This document shows, in pieces, positions 28,476 to 37,685 of a stretch of 64,000 bases of DNA. Positions within the stretch are counted from its first letter, which is position 1. Each line of letters begins with the position of its first letter. The position numbers and the translations under genes are program-made. Source of the DNA: Ostreococcus lucimarinus CCE9901 (Eukaryota; Chlorophyta; Mamiellophyceae; Mamiellales; Bathycoccaceae); contig NC_009374.1 in NCBI RefSeq assembly GCF_000092065.1, positions 248,001-312,000 of the forward strand. Reading direction: 5' to 3'. The notes beneath the pieces were generated by a model. It was not told the DNA's origin and did no database searches. It saw only the letters and a program-made list of their open reading frames with translations.

Positions 28476-31348
28476 TTAGAGCTTGTCTTCGTATTCGTTG
28501 AGCGGCGGGACGTTCTCCTTGCTACCCTTACGCTTACGGATGTCCTTGACGAGCTTACCAGACTGCGAATCCGGGTTGAGCGGATCGCTGTTGAGCATAT
28601 CCCAGTGATCAAACACACACTGCGGGAACGCTTGGCCGGAAGTCGCTGCACGGAGAGTACCCGTGAAACCGAAAGATTCCATGACCGGCAAGTACGCCTT
28701 GATGTTGTAAATCGGGGTACCCGGGCGCTGGGTCTCTTCGATAACCATACCACGCTTTTGCGTAACGGTGGAGTAGATACCGCCGAGCGCTTGCTCCGGA
28801 GCTTGGATTTCAACCAAGTACACCGGCTCGAGGAGACGCGGTTCCGCGGTGAGTGCAGACGCGTACAAGACACGGCGGCACGTCGGGATGATTTGACCAC
28901 CACCACGGTGAATGGCATCGGTGTGGAGAACGACATCGTGGATCTCGAACTTGATGCCGCGCATGTTTTCTTCGGCGAGGACACCTTCCTTGGTGGCCCA
29001 CTGGAACGCCGCAACGCACGAATCCTTGATTTCGTTGAGGTACTGGACACCCTTACACATATCGACGATGAGGTTCGGGCCGGTGGTGTCCGGACCGAAG
29101 CACCAAATCTTCTTGGCGCCGAGATCCTTGTCCCAGCCGTACTTGTCAGCCAAGAAACGACCGCGAGTCTTCGGGTCATCGCGCGGGGTGACTTCACCGT
29201 TGTCAATGGCTTCGGCAAGACCTTCGTCCATGGCGACGGCTTGGAAGTACAAACGGTTGTGCTTGTTCGGGGACTTGGACATGCAAATGTGGTCCGAGGT
29301 ACCGTTGACGGTTTCGCGGAAGGACACGACCGGATCGGAGATGCGAATTTCGGCACCACCCATGAAATCTTCTTGGAGATCCTTCAAGCAGATTTCGAGG
29401 TGAAGCTCACCAGCACCGGCGACGATGTGCTCACCAGTCTCTTCGATTTGGCACTGAACCATCGGATCGGACTTGGAAAGGCGCTTGAGACCTTCGACGA
29501 GCTTGGGGAGATCTTGCGAGTTCTTGCACTCAACAGCGACGCGGACAACCGGAGAGACGGAGAACTTCATCGCCTTGATGGTGTGCGCATCGACATCCTT
29601 CTCACCAGTGATGGTCGCATTCTTTTGGATGAACTGATCGAGACCAACCATGGCGACGGTGTTACCGCACGGCACGTTGTCGATAGCGTCTTGACGACGG
29701 CCCATGCACAACACGGTGCGCTGGATGGACTTGATGTACAAATCCTTCTTCTCACCCGGAACGTAGTTCGGACCCATGATGCGCACCTTTTGGCCAGTTT
29801 GCACGGTACCAGAGAACACACGACCGAAGGCCAAGAAACGACCCTTATCGGCGGTCGGGATCATCTTGGACACGTACAACATGAGCGGACCGTTGGCATC
29901 GCACTCGCGAATCGCGTTGGCGTAGGCGTCATCGAGCGGACCCTCGTAGAGGGTATCCGCACGGTACTTTTGCGCCGTAGCCGGGGAAGGCAAGTGGTAG
30001 ATGATCATCTCAAGAAGAGCAACATCGGCCGGCAACCAGGTTTGCATGATACGCTTCATCAACGGCTTGCCCATCAAGTCCAAGTCAGCGGGCTTGAGCC
30101 TATCCTTCACTTGAAGCTTTTCGAGCATCGGCCAGAGCTTGTCCTTGTTGTCGTTCATCGCGGCATCGATGACGCGACGGATCGGCTCGTAGCAGAACTG
30201 GACGAAAGCACGCATGCACGTCTTCGAGCCAGTGTTCTTCTTGGTCCACTTACGCTCCTTCGGATCGAAGAAGTTGTCGCCCCAAAGCTTGCCCATCATG
30301 GCGTCTTGGTCAATGCCGAACTTGGCGGCGTACATCTTCGCGAAAACGGTCAAGGTGAACGCCCAGTTGTGAAGACCAGCGGAGAAGCACACGGTACCCT
30401 TCTCCGGCGCGACTTGCACGTCACCGAGCGCCTCATCCGTGTAGGTAGCCATGATGACGTTCGCATTTTCGATGACGCGGCAGAAGTTTTGGTACGCCTC
30501 TTCGCCGTCGAGCATGAGTTCGAGGAAGCAGCGATCGAGCTTGTTCACCGTCATCACAGGCTTAATGCGTTCACCGAGCGCTTGACGAAGCACGGTTTCG
30601 GTTTGTACGCAAACACCTTCGACGCAATCAACGACGACCAAGGCGCCGTCGGTGATGCGCAACGCCGCCGTCACCTCGGACGAGAAATCGACGTGACCCG
30701 GAGAATCAATCAAGTTGATCAGGTAGTTGTTACCATCACGCGGCACATCTTTCGGCAAGCGCGCCAAATCCTCGTCAGACACGGTGTAGAACAACGAAAT
30801 ACCCGTGGACTTGATCGTAATGCACCGATCTTGCTCGTCTTGACGCGTATCCGTCAAGCGCGCGTCCCCGGCGTTTTCCTGCGCGATGATCCCCGCCGCG
30901 GCGACGAGAGAATCCGTGAGCGTCGATTTACCCTATTCATTTCACCGTCCGAACGCGCGTATTTTCGTCAGTCTCACGCGTCCGCGTTCGCGTGCGCGTG
31001 CGGTCGCCTCGCATTAGGGTTCAGCCTCGTCCCGTCACCCGCGGTGTCGTAACCCCAATCAATCATCAATCCGTCGCATCGATTCGCGCGTCGCCTCGCC
31101 TCGCCGACGTACGTGATCGACGTGCGCGATCACAGACATATTACGGATATTCTTGTTGTGATCCATCTGCTTGCGCAGCTCATCGATGGTAAACTATCGC
31201 GCGAAAACGTTCGTCAGTCGCCCGTCCGTCGCGTCGCTCGATCGCGTAATCATCCTCGCGCGCGTTCGCGCGCGCGCGCGCATCCGCGACGCGCGCGCGG
31301 CGCCCGCGACGCGCGCATCGCGTCGAAACATTCGCGCACCTTCACCAT
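28476..31348 (-). CDS. EEF2: Translation elongation factor 2 (eEF2), three exons
   Basis: GTPase that drives ribosomal translocation. Spliced model: exon 1 at 31340-31348 encodes only Met-Val-Lys; exon 2 at 31113-31193 encodes 27 residues, [10 protein letters not shown]...SVIAHVDH; exon 3 at 28476-30932 encodes [20 protein letters not shown] through EDKL. Total is 848 aa, the usual eEF2 length. All junctions are GT-AG and phase 0. The second intron cuts the P-loop between HVDH and GKST. The TDTRQDEQ switch (site of eEF2-kinase phosphorylation in animals) and the diphthamide loop [16 protein letters not shown] are intact. Domains II-V are complete. A strong codon preference is visible, as expected for an abundant protein. 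Confidence 0.97.
30933..31112 (-). other. eEF2 intron 2 (180 bp, inferred)
   Basis: On the minus strand the donor is GTACGT right after the CAC of HVDH, and the acceptor is AATAG right before the GGT of GKST. Removing it restores the universally conserved P-loop. Confidence 0.93.
31194..31339 (-). other. eEF2 intron 1 (146 bp, inferred)
   Basis: The donor GTGCGC follows ATG-GTG-AAG (Met-Val-Lys) and the acceptor GATAG precedes TTTACCATC (Phe-Thr-Ile). Together these give the conserved eEF2 N terminus MVKFTIDELR. Confidence 0.9.
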
Positions 31349-31467
31349 GGCGAGCGATCGGGCGGCGTCTCTTCGTCGTCGGCGTGCGCGAGCGGCGCGG
31401 AGAGTGACGGCGCGACGGCCGACGGCGACGGCGGGGCGAAAGTGTCGAAAGGTTCGTGTTTTTTATG

Positions 31468-34326
31468 TTACTCGATGTCGGGCGACGCGCGCGACGCGAG
31501 GCGCGACGGCGACGCGGGCGAACGCGGGCGGACGTCGCGAGCGGTGGAAGACGCGCGAGGGCGCGCGATGGTGCAAAACGCGCGCTTGAGTCGCGACGCG
31601 AGGGCGGAGGTGAGGAAGGAGAGAACGAACCAGATGAGGAAGACGGCGCGGCGACGCGAGGCGACGGATCGACGCTCGACGCGAGCCTCGAGCACGCGAG
31701 CGATGTGGGATGGAGAATCGCCGACGGGGACGTAAATCGTGCGTTCGATGAGGCAAGGCGTGGATAACGGAGATGTGGACGCGCACGGTTGGGCGTAGAC
31801 GGTGGTTTGGAAGAAGCACTTGACGTCGGCGGGGAGGTTTTCGCAGGATGACGTCGGGAGAACGCCGACGGCGACGCGGAGCTTGACGGTGTCCTCGAAG
31901 GCAGCGGTGTTTGTGTCGCGCGGAACGTATGCGATGGTCGCTTGACGAAATAGGGCGGCGATCTCAGATGGCGGACCGATGAGATCTATCCTGTTTCGTC
32001 GGTTCGAGGAGATGATCGGCGCGAGACGCGCCGCTCTCGCGTCTCGCACCTCGAGCACGGTCGAGGATGGGCTCCACATCTTCACCGACATCGCGTAGGC
32101 GTCGTAATCCGGATCAGTGTCGATGTCTATGATTCCGGATAGTACGAAAGAGGTCGTGTTGGGCGTGATCCGCTCGATTTGATTGAGACGATTCTGATCG
32201 ATCCGAATCGTCGGCGCGTCGGGGCGGTTTCGCACGAAGACGTACGCCGCGTATGGATCCGTGGTCCAACCGTTCGACGTCTTCAGGGACATACGAAGGG
32301 TATCAGGCCGTCCAACGTTCCAATTCTCGGCTCTCGTACCCATGAGTGACATTTCGACGCCATATACATCTACGCTGGGGATGTTGAAGTAGTCGCGCTC
32401 GGGAACGTATGTAAAGCTGCCGCACGCGCACGCGTGACCAATCGCCGTAAACGATGACGTATTCGCCGCCCAAGCCTGGCATGTCGCGTTTTGCGTGCTT
32501 GAACACGCCATCGCACTGAGCTGTGCGTCCGTGTCACCGACAATCTCGCCGTACCTCGGCGCCGTCGTAACCGTCGCGAAGAACGCGAGCGACGACAACG
32601 ACTCGCCCACGCACGCCGCGGTGACTCGAATGATCCCGCCTTCGTCTTCACTGACGGTTTGGGTGCGATCGAGCAACGCGCACGGCGTTTTAAGAAAAAA
32701 CATCACTTCGCTTTGGTCGCTCAGCGCGCCGTTCTCATCGACAACGACGTATGCCACGGAATCGCTCTCACCCAAAGCAAAGGAAACGTACGTCAAGCAC
32801 GTCGCATTCGGCGAGGTGACGTTCGCGCCGGTGCGCAGCGCATTCGCTCCCTCCACATCATCACACGCGTACAGGCTCCCAAGTGCTGGCTCTCGAGTGA
32901 TGTGCACGGAAGTCACACGATCACCGCGGCATAGTATGGCGCGCTGAGGACACGTCGCGTCGATGTCTTCGACGACAAGCCGCACGATCGCGGGCACGCC
33001 GCGATAAGCGATGACGTTTGACCCTGTGGATACCGGTGCGTCGTTCACGTTCGTTACTCGAATGTGGACAAACGCGCTACCAAAAGCTTCGGTGCCGTCG
33101 CTCACATCAAACTCGAACGAATCGTAATCAAAGAGCGCCGTAGCGTTGCCTTCAATCGAAAAATCATTCGGCGCCGGCGCAAATCGCACCGACGCGCTCG
33201 CAAGCGAGTGAGGCGCAGAAAGGATTTCGATCGCGTCCCCGTTTGCGTGAACGTCATATAAATGTCCTCGTTTCGGTAACGATGTGATGCGATACCACAC
33301 ATCGTCGCCGTCCGCGTCGTATGCGACGAGTTCTGCGTCCACCGAGTCGTCCTCCTCGCACGTGACGTTTTGCGAAATCGCGAACGGTTTGGAATTTTCC
33401 AGCGACGCGTTCGCGGATATCGCTAACTCATCGTCGCTCAGGGCGTAGTCGTATATGTTAATGCCATAAATTATCCCTGCGAATGCGTCATCGCCGTACG
33501 CGCCGACGGCAATGCGAGATCTGCTCGCGTTCCACGTGGAGACGGCGTCGCCCCCCGGGCTCTCGAAGAACCAATCCACGGGTGGAAACGCTTTCGTGCC
33601 GTTCAGGAAGAGTCGGATGCCTTGCGCGTCGTACACGAGCGCGACGTGATTTAAATCTCCGTGCGACAGCCTGGGTATGCCCATATGCCCTCGACGCATG
33701 TGGTCATCCCACGAGCACTCGAACGGGTGCGTCGAATGCGTCACTCGCATCTTCGTCGACAAAAATCCATCTTGAATCCAAATCGACATGTAATATCCCT
33801 CAAAGCACCCGGTGTGCGCCCACGACGTCTCATCGTCGTTCAAACTGAAAACTAAAAGCGGCTGTCGTTCTTCAGGCGTCGTGGCGGTAAAATCCGGAAC
33901 GATCCGCATCTCGATCGTAAACGTCCCGTCGCCTTCGCCGATGAGCGCCATCGCGCCGTTCTCTTCCCCTCGAGACGTCATCATCGCCCGCCGCGTCGAC
34001 GTCGGCTCGAACACGACCCCGTTCGACCGCATCGCGCACATCGCGTCGCCCTCGATCGCGTCGCACCTCGCATCGCCGACGACGTCGAACGCCGCTCGGC
34101 GCGCGCCCAGCCCGCACGTCTCTCGTCTCGCCGCGTACGCGCACGTCGGCGTCCCTCCCTCCGCGCCGCGCATCATCACCACCGCGATCGCCGCCGCGCG
34201 CAGCCCCATCATCACCACCGCGCGCTCGCGCCGCGCTCGACGTCGACGTCCCTTCCTCCCGTCGCCGCCGCCGTCGCCGTCGCCGTCGTCGTCGCCGTCG
34301 CCGGCGTCATCGATTCGCGCGCGCAT
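31468..34326 (-). CDS. Large type I surface protein with LamG/ConA-like and cadherin-like domains
   Basis: A 952-aa protein. A basic N terminus is followed by a signal-anchor-like stretch (VMMGLRAAAIAVVMM, about 38-52). Residues ~135-310 fit a laminin-G/concanavalin-like sandwich (TFTIEMRIVPDF, LNHVALVYDAQGIRLFLNGT, AGIIYGINIYDYALSDDEL). Several cadherin-like Ig repeats follow, marked by VTNVNDAP at about 425 and DIDTDPDYDAYA near 740, with many Asn-X-Ser/Thr sites and paired Cys. A single C-terminal span (AVFLIWFVLSFLTSALA) and a ~50-residue basic cytosolic tail close it. The architecture suggests carbohydrate binding or cell adhesion at the surface. It lies 120 bp upstream of eEF2 on the same strand. 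Confidence 0.8.
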   Translation of the reverse strand: MRARIDDAGDGDDDGDGDGGGDGRKGRRRRARRERAVVMMGLRAAAIAVVMMRGAEGGTPTCAYAARRETCGLGARRAAFDVVGDARCDAIEGDAMCAMRSNGVVFEPTSTRRAMMTSRGEENGAMALIGEGDGTFTIEMRIVPDFTATTPEERQPLLVFSLNDDETSWAHTGCFEGYYMSIWIQDGFLSTKMRVTHSTHPFECSWDDHMRRGHMGIPRLSHGDLNHVALVYDAQGIRLFLNGTKAFPPVDWFFESPGGDAVSTWNASRSRIAVGAYGDDAFAGIIYGINIYDYALSDDELAISANASLENSKPFAISQNVTCEEDDSVDAELVAYDADGDDVWYRITSLPKRGHLYDVHANGDAIEILSAPHSLASASVRFAPAPNDFSIEGNATALFDYDSFEFDVSDGTEAFGSAFVHIRVTNVNDAPVSTGSNVIAYRGVPAIVRLVVEDIDATCPQRAILCRGDRVTSVHITREPALGSLYACDDVEGANALRTGANVTSPNATCLTYVSFALGESDSVAYVVVDENGALSDQSEVMFFLKTPCALLDRTQTVSEDEGGIIRVTAACVGESLSSLAFFATVTTAPRYGEIVGDTDAQLSAMACSSTQNATCQAWAANTSSFTAIGHACACGSFTYVPERDYFNIPSVDVYGVEMSLMGTRAENWNVGRPDTLRMSLKTSNGWTTDPYAAYVFVRNRPDAPTIRIDQNRLNQIERITPNTTSFVLSGIIDIDTDPDYDAYAMSVKMWSPSSTVLEVRDARAARLAPIISSNRRNRIDLIGPPSEIAALFRQATIAYVPRDTNTAAFEDTVKLRVAVGVLPTSSCENLPADVKCFFQTTVYAQPCASTSPLSTPCLIERTIYVPVGDSPSHIARVLEARVERRSVASRRRAVFLIWFVLSFLTSALASRLKRAFCTIARPRASSTARDVRPRSPASPSRLASRASPDIE

Positions 34327-34732
34327 TCGCCGTTTCTCTTCCCTCGTCCTCGCGCGTCGCGTCGCGTCGCGTCCCTCGCTCTCTCGCGCGCGCGCGCACG
34401 CGCGATTATTTTATTTCACCCGCGCCCGATCCGTCGCGCGCGCGATCCGTCGCCGCGTCCGTCGTCGCGCTGTGCCGCGCGCCGAAGCGCCGCGGGAGAC
34501 GAAGGGTCGCGACGTCGTTTTTTAAACCCTCCGGCGGCGACCGTCGAAAAACCGTCGTTTGGCGAAATCGCCCCCGCGCCGCGCGCGACGGCCGTCGATC
34601 GCGCGACCGCGCGCCAGACGACCGCGCGACCGGGCGACGACGCGCGAAGAACCGCGACGCGGCGATCGCGCCGACGCGCGCGCGCGCGACGACGCGAGCC
34701 GCGCCGCGCGAGCGCGCGCGACGGTGGAGAAC
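34327..34732. other. Divergent intergenic region, ~400 bp
   Basis: Spacer between the surface-protein gene (minus) and the ZZ-finger gene (plus). CGCG-rich, with AT islands at about 34404-34412 (ATTATTTTATTT) and 34518-34526 (GTTTTTTAAAC). The plus-strand frame is open from 34559 but begins with TTG, so it is treated as untranslated. No RNA gene is seen. Confidence 0.4.
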
Positions 34733-35254
34733 ATGTACGAACCGAGCGTGCTGTGCCCGAGCCTGCAGTACTCGTGCGACGCGTGCGGCGACCTGCCGAT
34801 CCTGCGCCGGCGGTGGGTGTGCGAGCGGTGCGAGGATTACGATTTGTGCGAGCAGTGTCACGCGCGACAGCACAAGCGACAGCGAGAGCGAGCGCGGGGA
34901 CGACCGGAGAGCGGGAGCTCGACGACGACGACGACGACGAGCGAAGAGGACGAAAACGGAGACTTCGCGCACGACGCGACGCACGAGATGCGAGCGTTCG
35001 CGGTGGAGGATGACATGGAACCGGTGACGAAGGGGAAATTGAGGGATTGCGTGCTGGACGCGGCGTCGAGGTGGTACGTGGAGACGCTGAGGAACGCGAA
35101 GCAGGGAGACGCGAACGCGGCGGCGTTGGCGGCGCAAATGTTATTGGTGGGATACGGGTGCAACGCCGACGCGGACGAGGCGTCGTATTGGCAAAACGTC
35201 GCGCGGAGCTCGGGGGCGAGGCGCGTGGAGGGGGTGTACGATGAGCTTCCGTGA
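34733..35254 (+). CDS. ZZ-type zinc-finger protein with Sel1-like C terminus
   Basis: A 173-aa protein from the first ATG at 34733. Near its start a ZZ zinc finger is clear: [18 protein letters not shown], then [11 protein letters not shown], with CxxC pairs that bind zinc, followed by a basic stretch. An acidic Thr/Ser/Glu linker leads to a C-terminal helical part whose [18 protein letters not shown] and [14 protein letters not shown] resemble a Sel1-like repeat. ZZ fingers bind peptides, including histone tails and N-degrons, in p62, HERC2 and CBP. Partner and location are not determinable. An upstream in-frame Arg-rich extension exists but has only a TTG at its head. Confidence 0.8.
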   Translation: MYEPSVLCPSLQYSCDACGDLPILRRRWVCERCEDYDLCEQCHARQHKRQRERARGRPESGSSTTTTTTSEEDENGDFAHDATHEMRAFAVEDDMEPVTKGKLRDCVLDAASRWYVETLRNAKQGDANAAALAAQMLLVGYGCNADADEASYWQNVARSSGARRVEGVYDELP

Positions 35255-35420
35255 CGAGACGGCGAGGCGAGGGCGAACGTCGCGAGCGAGGCTCGATCGC
35301 GGCGGACACACGACGCGACGATGATTTCTGGGGATTCGTAAAACCATCGCGACGGCGGCGCTCGACGACGCACGATGTCGACCGCGTCGATCGCTCCCAG
35401 ACTTAGAGTTTGTTCTGTAG

Positions 35421-36563
35421 ATGCGCAATTGTTCCATTCTTTCGCTTTCGCTCGGCGGACGACGACGACGACGAATCTCCGCCACACCCCCACGCGTCCC
35501 GCGACGACGCGTCCCGCGCCGGACGACGATGCCGGCCGCGACGCTCGCCGCGCGGTGTCCGCGACCGCCGCGCGCGAGCCGCGACGCGCGCGCGGCGTCG
35601 CGGCGTCGACGGTTTCCCGTCGCACGGCCGCGTTGGCGACGCGTCGACGCGCGACGCGCGACGACGCGCGCGGTGCGCGGCGCGCGCGACGACCGCGGCG
35701 AGACGAATTGTTTCGGGTCGCGTCTCGCCGCGCTCGTCCTGTCCGTGGCGACCGCGACGACGTTGAGCGCGGCGGGCGACGCGACGGCGGCGCCGGAGCG
35801 CGCGACGGCGACGGCGACGGCGACTCGACGCGAGAAGACGATCGAGCGCGCGGACGACGCGGCGGGCGCGCGAACGGCCGCGCGGCGCTTCGTCGCGACG
35901 ATCGCGGCGGCGGAAGAGGCGGGGTACGAATACGAGGCGTTCGATGGGAAGGCGGCGAAGGCGCTTCGATTCGACGTGCCGACGCGTTGGGTCAAAGCGA
36001 TCGATCGCGCGTACGACGACAGCGCCACGACGTCGGGACGGACGATCGCGATGATTGGGAATTTTAAAACTATCGATACCGTGAGTGTGCGCGTGGAGAC
36101 GGTGAGCCCGGAGATCGCGCGGATGGCGTCGAGCGGAGAGGACGCCGCGGACGCCAAGTCGGTGGCGGACGCGTTGACGGCGAACGAACGCGCGGCGGTG
36201 GAAGCGTTGGAGTCGTTCGGGGTGATCGGGGGCGTGGAGAATGGAAGGTCGGGGACGATGGCGTTCGCCCTGATGGACGACGCGCGAGTGAAGAAGGGAC
36301 CGGATGGGCGCAAGTATTACGTGTTTTCGTACGAGACGGAGGTGTGCCGGGCGAAAATCGAAGAAGGAATGGGAGGGTCGAAAATCTGCGTCGGGCCGCA
36401 AGGGGACGTGCTCGATAGCATTCAGCGCCGAAGTCGCGTGGTGGTGACGTTTGTGGGCAATCGTGTGGTTAAGTTGCACGCGTCGGCGGTGAGCTCGAGG
36501 TTCGACGAGGTCGAGGAAATCATGAATCGCGCCGTCGATAGTTTCGCGCTCAACGTCGTTTGA
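35421..36563 (+). CDS. PsbP-domain-like thylakoid lumen protein
   Basis: A 380-aa precursor. The first ~100 residues are Arg/Ser/Ala-rich like a stroma-targeting peptide. They are followed by a hydrophobic thylakoid-transfer segment (LAALVLSVATATTLSAAG, about 104-121) ending at an AxA-type site before APERAT. The mature part begins a PsbP fold at about 170 (LRFDVPTRWVKAID), with IAMIGNFKTIDTVSVRVETV, KYYVFSYETEVCR, a strand RVVVTFVGNRVVKLHASAVS and a final EIMNRAVDSFAL helix. This is the strand-helix order of PsbP/PPL/PPD proteins. PsbP relatives assist photosystem II, NDH or PSI assembly in the lumen. Which subfamily is unclear. The twin-Arg signal is not convincing. Confidence 0.75.
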   Translation: MRNCSILSLSLGGRRRRRISATPPRVPRRRVPRRTTMPAATLAARCPRPPRASRDARAASRRRRFPVARPRWRRVDARRATTRAVRGARDDRGETNCFGSRLAALVLSVATATTLSAAGDATAAPERATATATATRREKTIERADDAAGARTAARRFVATIAAAEEAGYEYEAFDGKAAKALRFDVPTRWVKAIDRAYDDSATTSGRTIAMIGNFKTIDTVSVRVETVSPEIARMASSGEDAADAKSVADALTANERAAVEALESFGVIGGVENGRSGTMAFALMDDARVKKGPDGRKYYVFSYETEVCRAKIEEGMGGSKICVGPQGDVLDSIQRRSRVVVTFVGNRVVKLHASAVSSRFDEVEEIMNRAVDSFALNVV

Positions 36564-36619
36564 CGCGATGTTTCTAGAACTGATTGATTTTGAAAACAAC
36601 ATCGATGGCTAATCGCACT

Positions 36620-37585
36620 CTATTGCGTCTGAATTTCTGTCTCGGGGATCACAGCGGCTGCCGTTTGTGTCTGCGTCGGCGCCGCGTCGATGACAATTTC
36701 GTCCTCGTCGTTCGCGGGCTTCTTCGTCGGCGACTCGCCAGGTTTGAAAAATTCTGTCACTCGTCTCGAACCGTTGGCGTCCGCCAACTTTTTCGCCTTC
36801 TTCGCGGACGGCGCGTCGTCGTCGTCATCGTCGTCATCATCATCGTCATCGTCATCACCCTTCTCTCCCTCTCGCGGCCGCATCGCCCACACGTGATCGT
36901 GTAAAAATTCATACTTGCCCCGTCGCAAGACGAAGCTCTCCAAATCCTTGTACTGCACGCCTTTTCTCTTCGCCGCGCGCATGCCCGCGTGTGAACCGAC
37001 GGCTAAGCCCTCTAAAAACAGCTCCGTCGCCTTCGTCACGCACTTAATCGCATCCGCTGACGCTTGCTTGACATCCTTATCGAGCTTGATGATTCGTTTC
37101 ACGCGCGCCACGGGCAAAACCGTGTCGTTCTCCGCCGGTTTACCGTCGACGTCCGCCGTCTTCTCCTCCGGCACCTCACCCCGCGCCACCGCCGCCGCCA
37201 CCGCGGCCTCGTACGCCTTTTCGGTGTCTTCTTTCATTTTCTATCGCGCGCGATGACATCGCTTGCGTCGTCAGTCCTCCGCGAAGCGCGTCGTCGCTTC
37301 AAATTTCAAATTTTCAACCCGCCTGTCAAATCATCGCATCGCATCGTCGTTCATCTCGTCGTCGCGCGCGTTCTCACGACGGCGCGTCGCATCGCGCGCT
37401 AAAACGTGTGTTTCACGCACCGCCTTGACCTCGTCCGACATCGCGTTCCATTTAAGCGATATCGCGCGCGCGATTTCAGCGATCGACGGCTTCTCCACGC
37501 CGCTCGCGATGAGCTCGCGCTTGACCTCGTCGCGATTGGCGTTGGAGTACGCCATGTAGGCGCTGAGCTTTTTAGGGTACGCCAT
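36620..37585 (-). CDS. HMG-box plus histone-fold (NF-YC/Dpb3-like) fusion, two exons
   Basis: Spliced model: exon 1 at 37421-37585 (55 codons) and exon 2 at 36620-37240 (206 codons plus stop), giving 261 aa. Exon 1 is the first two helices of an HMG box (PKKLSAYMAYSNANRDEVKR ... ISLKWNAMSDEVKA). The intron lies exactly where the third helix should begin, and exon 2 supplies it (KMKEDTEKAYEAAVAAA). A histone fold follows at 97-165 (LPVARVKRIIKLDKDVKQAS, VTKATELFLEGLA) of the CBF/NF-YC type, closest by eye to Dpb3/POLE4/CHRAC. After an Asp run, RRVTEFFKP resembles a PCNA-interacting box. Read separately, neither half is a complete domain. It is likely a chromatin or replication-fork protein. 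Confidence 0.82.
37241..37420 (-). other. 180-bp intron inside the HMG box (inferred)
   Basis: The donor GTGCGT follows the GCG of DEVKA and the acceptor CGATAG precedes AAAATGAAAGAA. Phase 0. Splicing joins helix 2 to helix 3 of the HMG box. The unspliced frame runs on for 29 non-homologous residues (56-84). Confidence 0.85.
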
Positions 37586-37685
37586 GGCGCGATCTAAAGC
37601 GCCGAGCGCGACCGAGCGCGCGCGCGTGTGGCGACGGGAGCGTTCGTCGTTTCGTCGTACGGCGCTACGGTGACGTTGACAAAAA

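Noticed and set aside
30857-30932. eEF2 starting at TTG 30857
   Set aside because: The conserved GKSTLTDSL block and the N-terminal P-loop lie upstream and are recovered by splicing.
28425-31052. 875-residue open frame antisense to eEF2
   Set aside because: It mirrors eEF2 exactly, begins and ends with it, has no recognisable domain, and arises from codon bias of a highly expressed GC-rich gene.
35141-36602. Minus-strand frames of 390-399 residues over the PsbP-like gene
   Set aside because: Shadow frames with Arg/Asp composition typical of GC-rich antisense; no domain.
36620-37237. Stand-alone histone-fold gene starting at ATG 37237
   Set aside because: That Met is the second residue of exon 2, within HMG helix 3.
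37331-37585. Stand-alone 84-residue HMG protein
   Set aside because: Its last 29 residues are non-homologous intron translation. HMG helix 3 is found in the next frame after a GT-AG intron.
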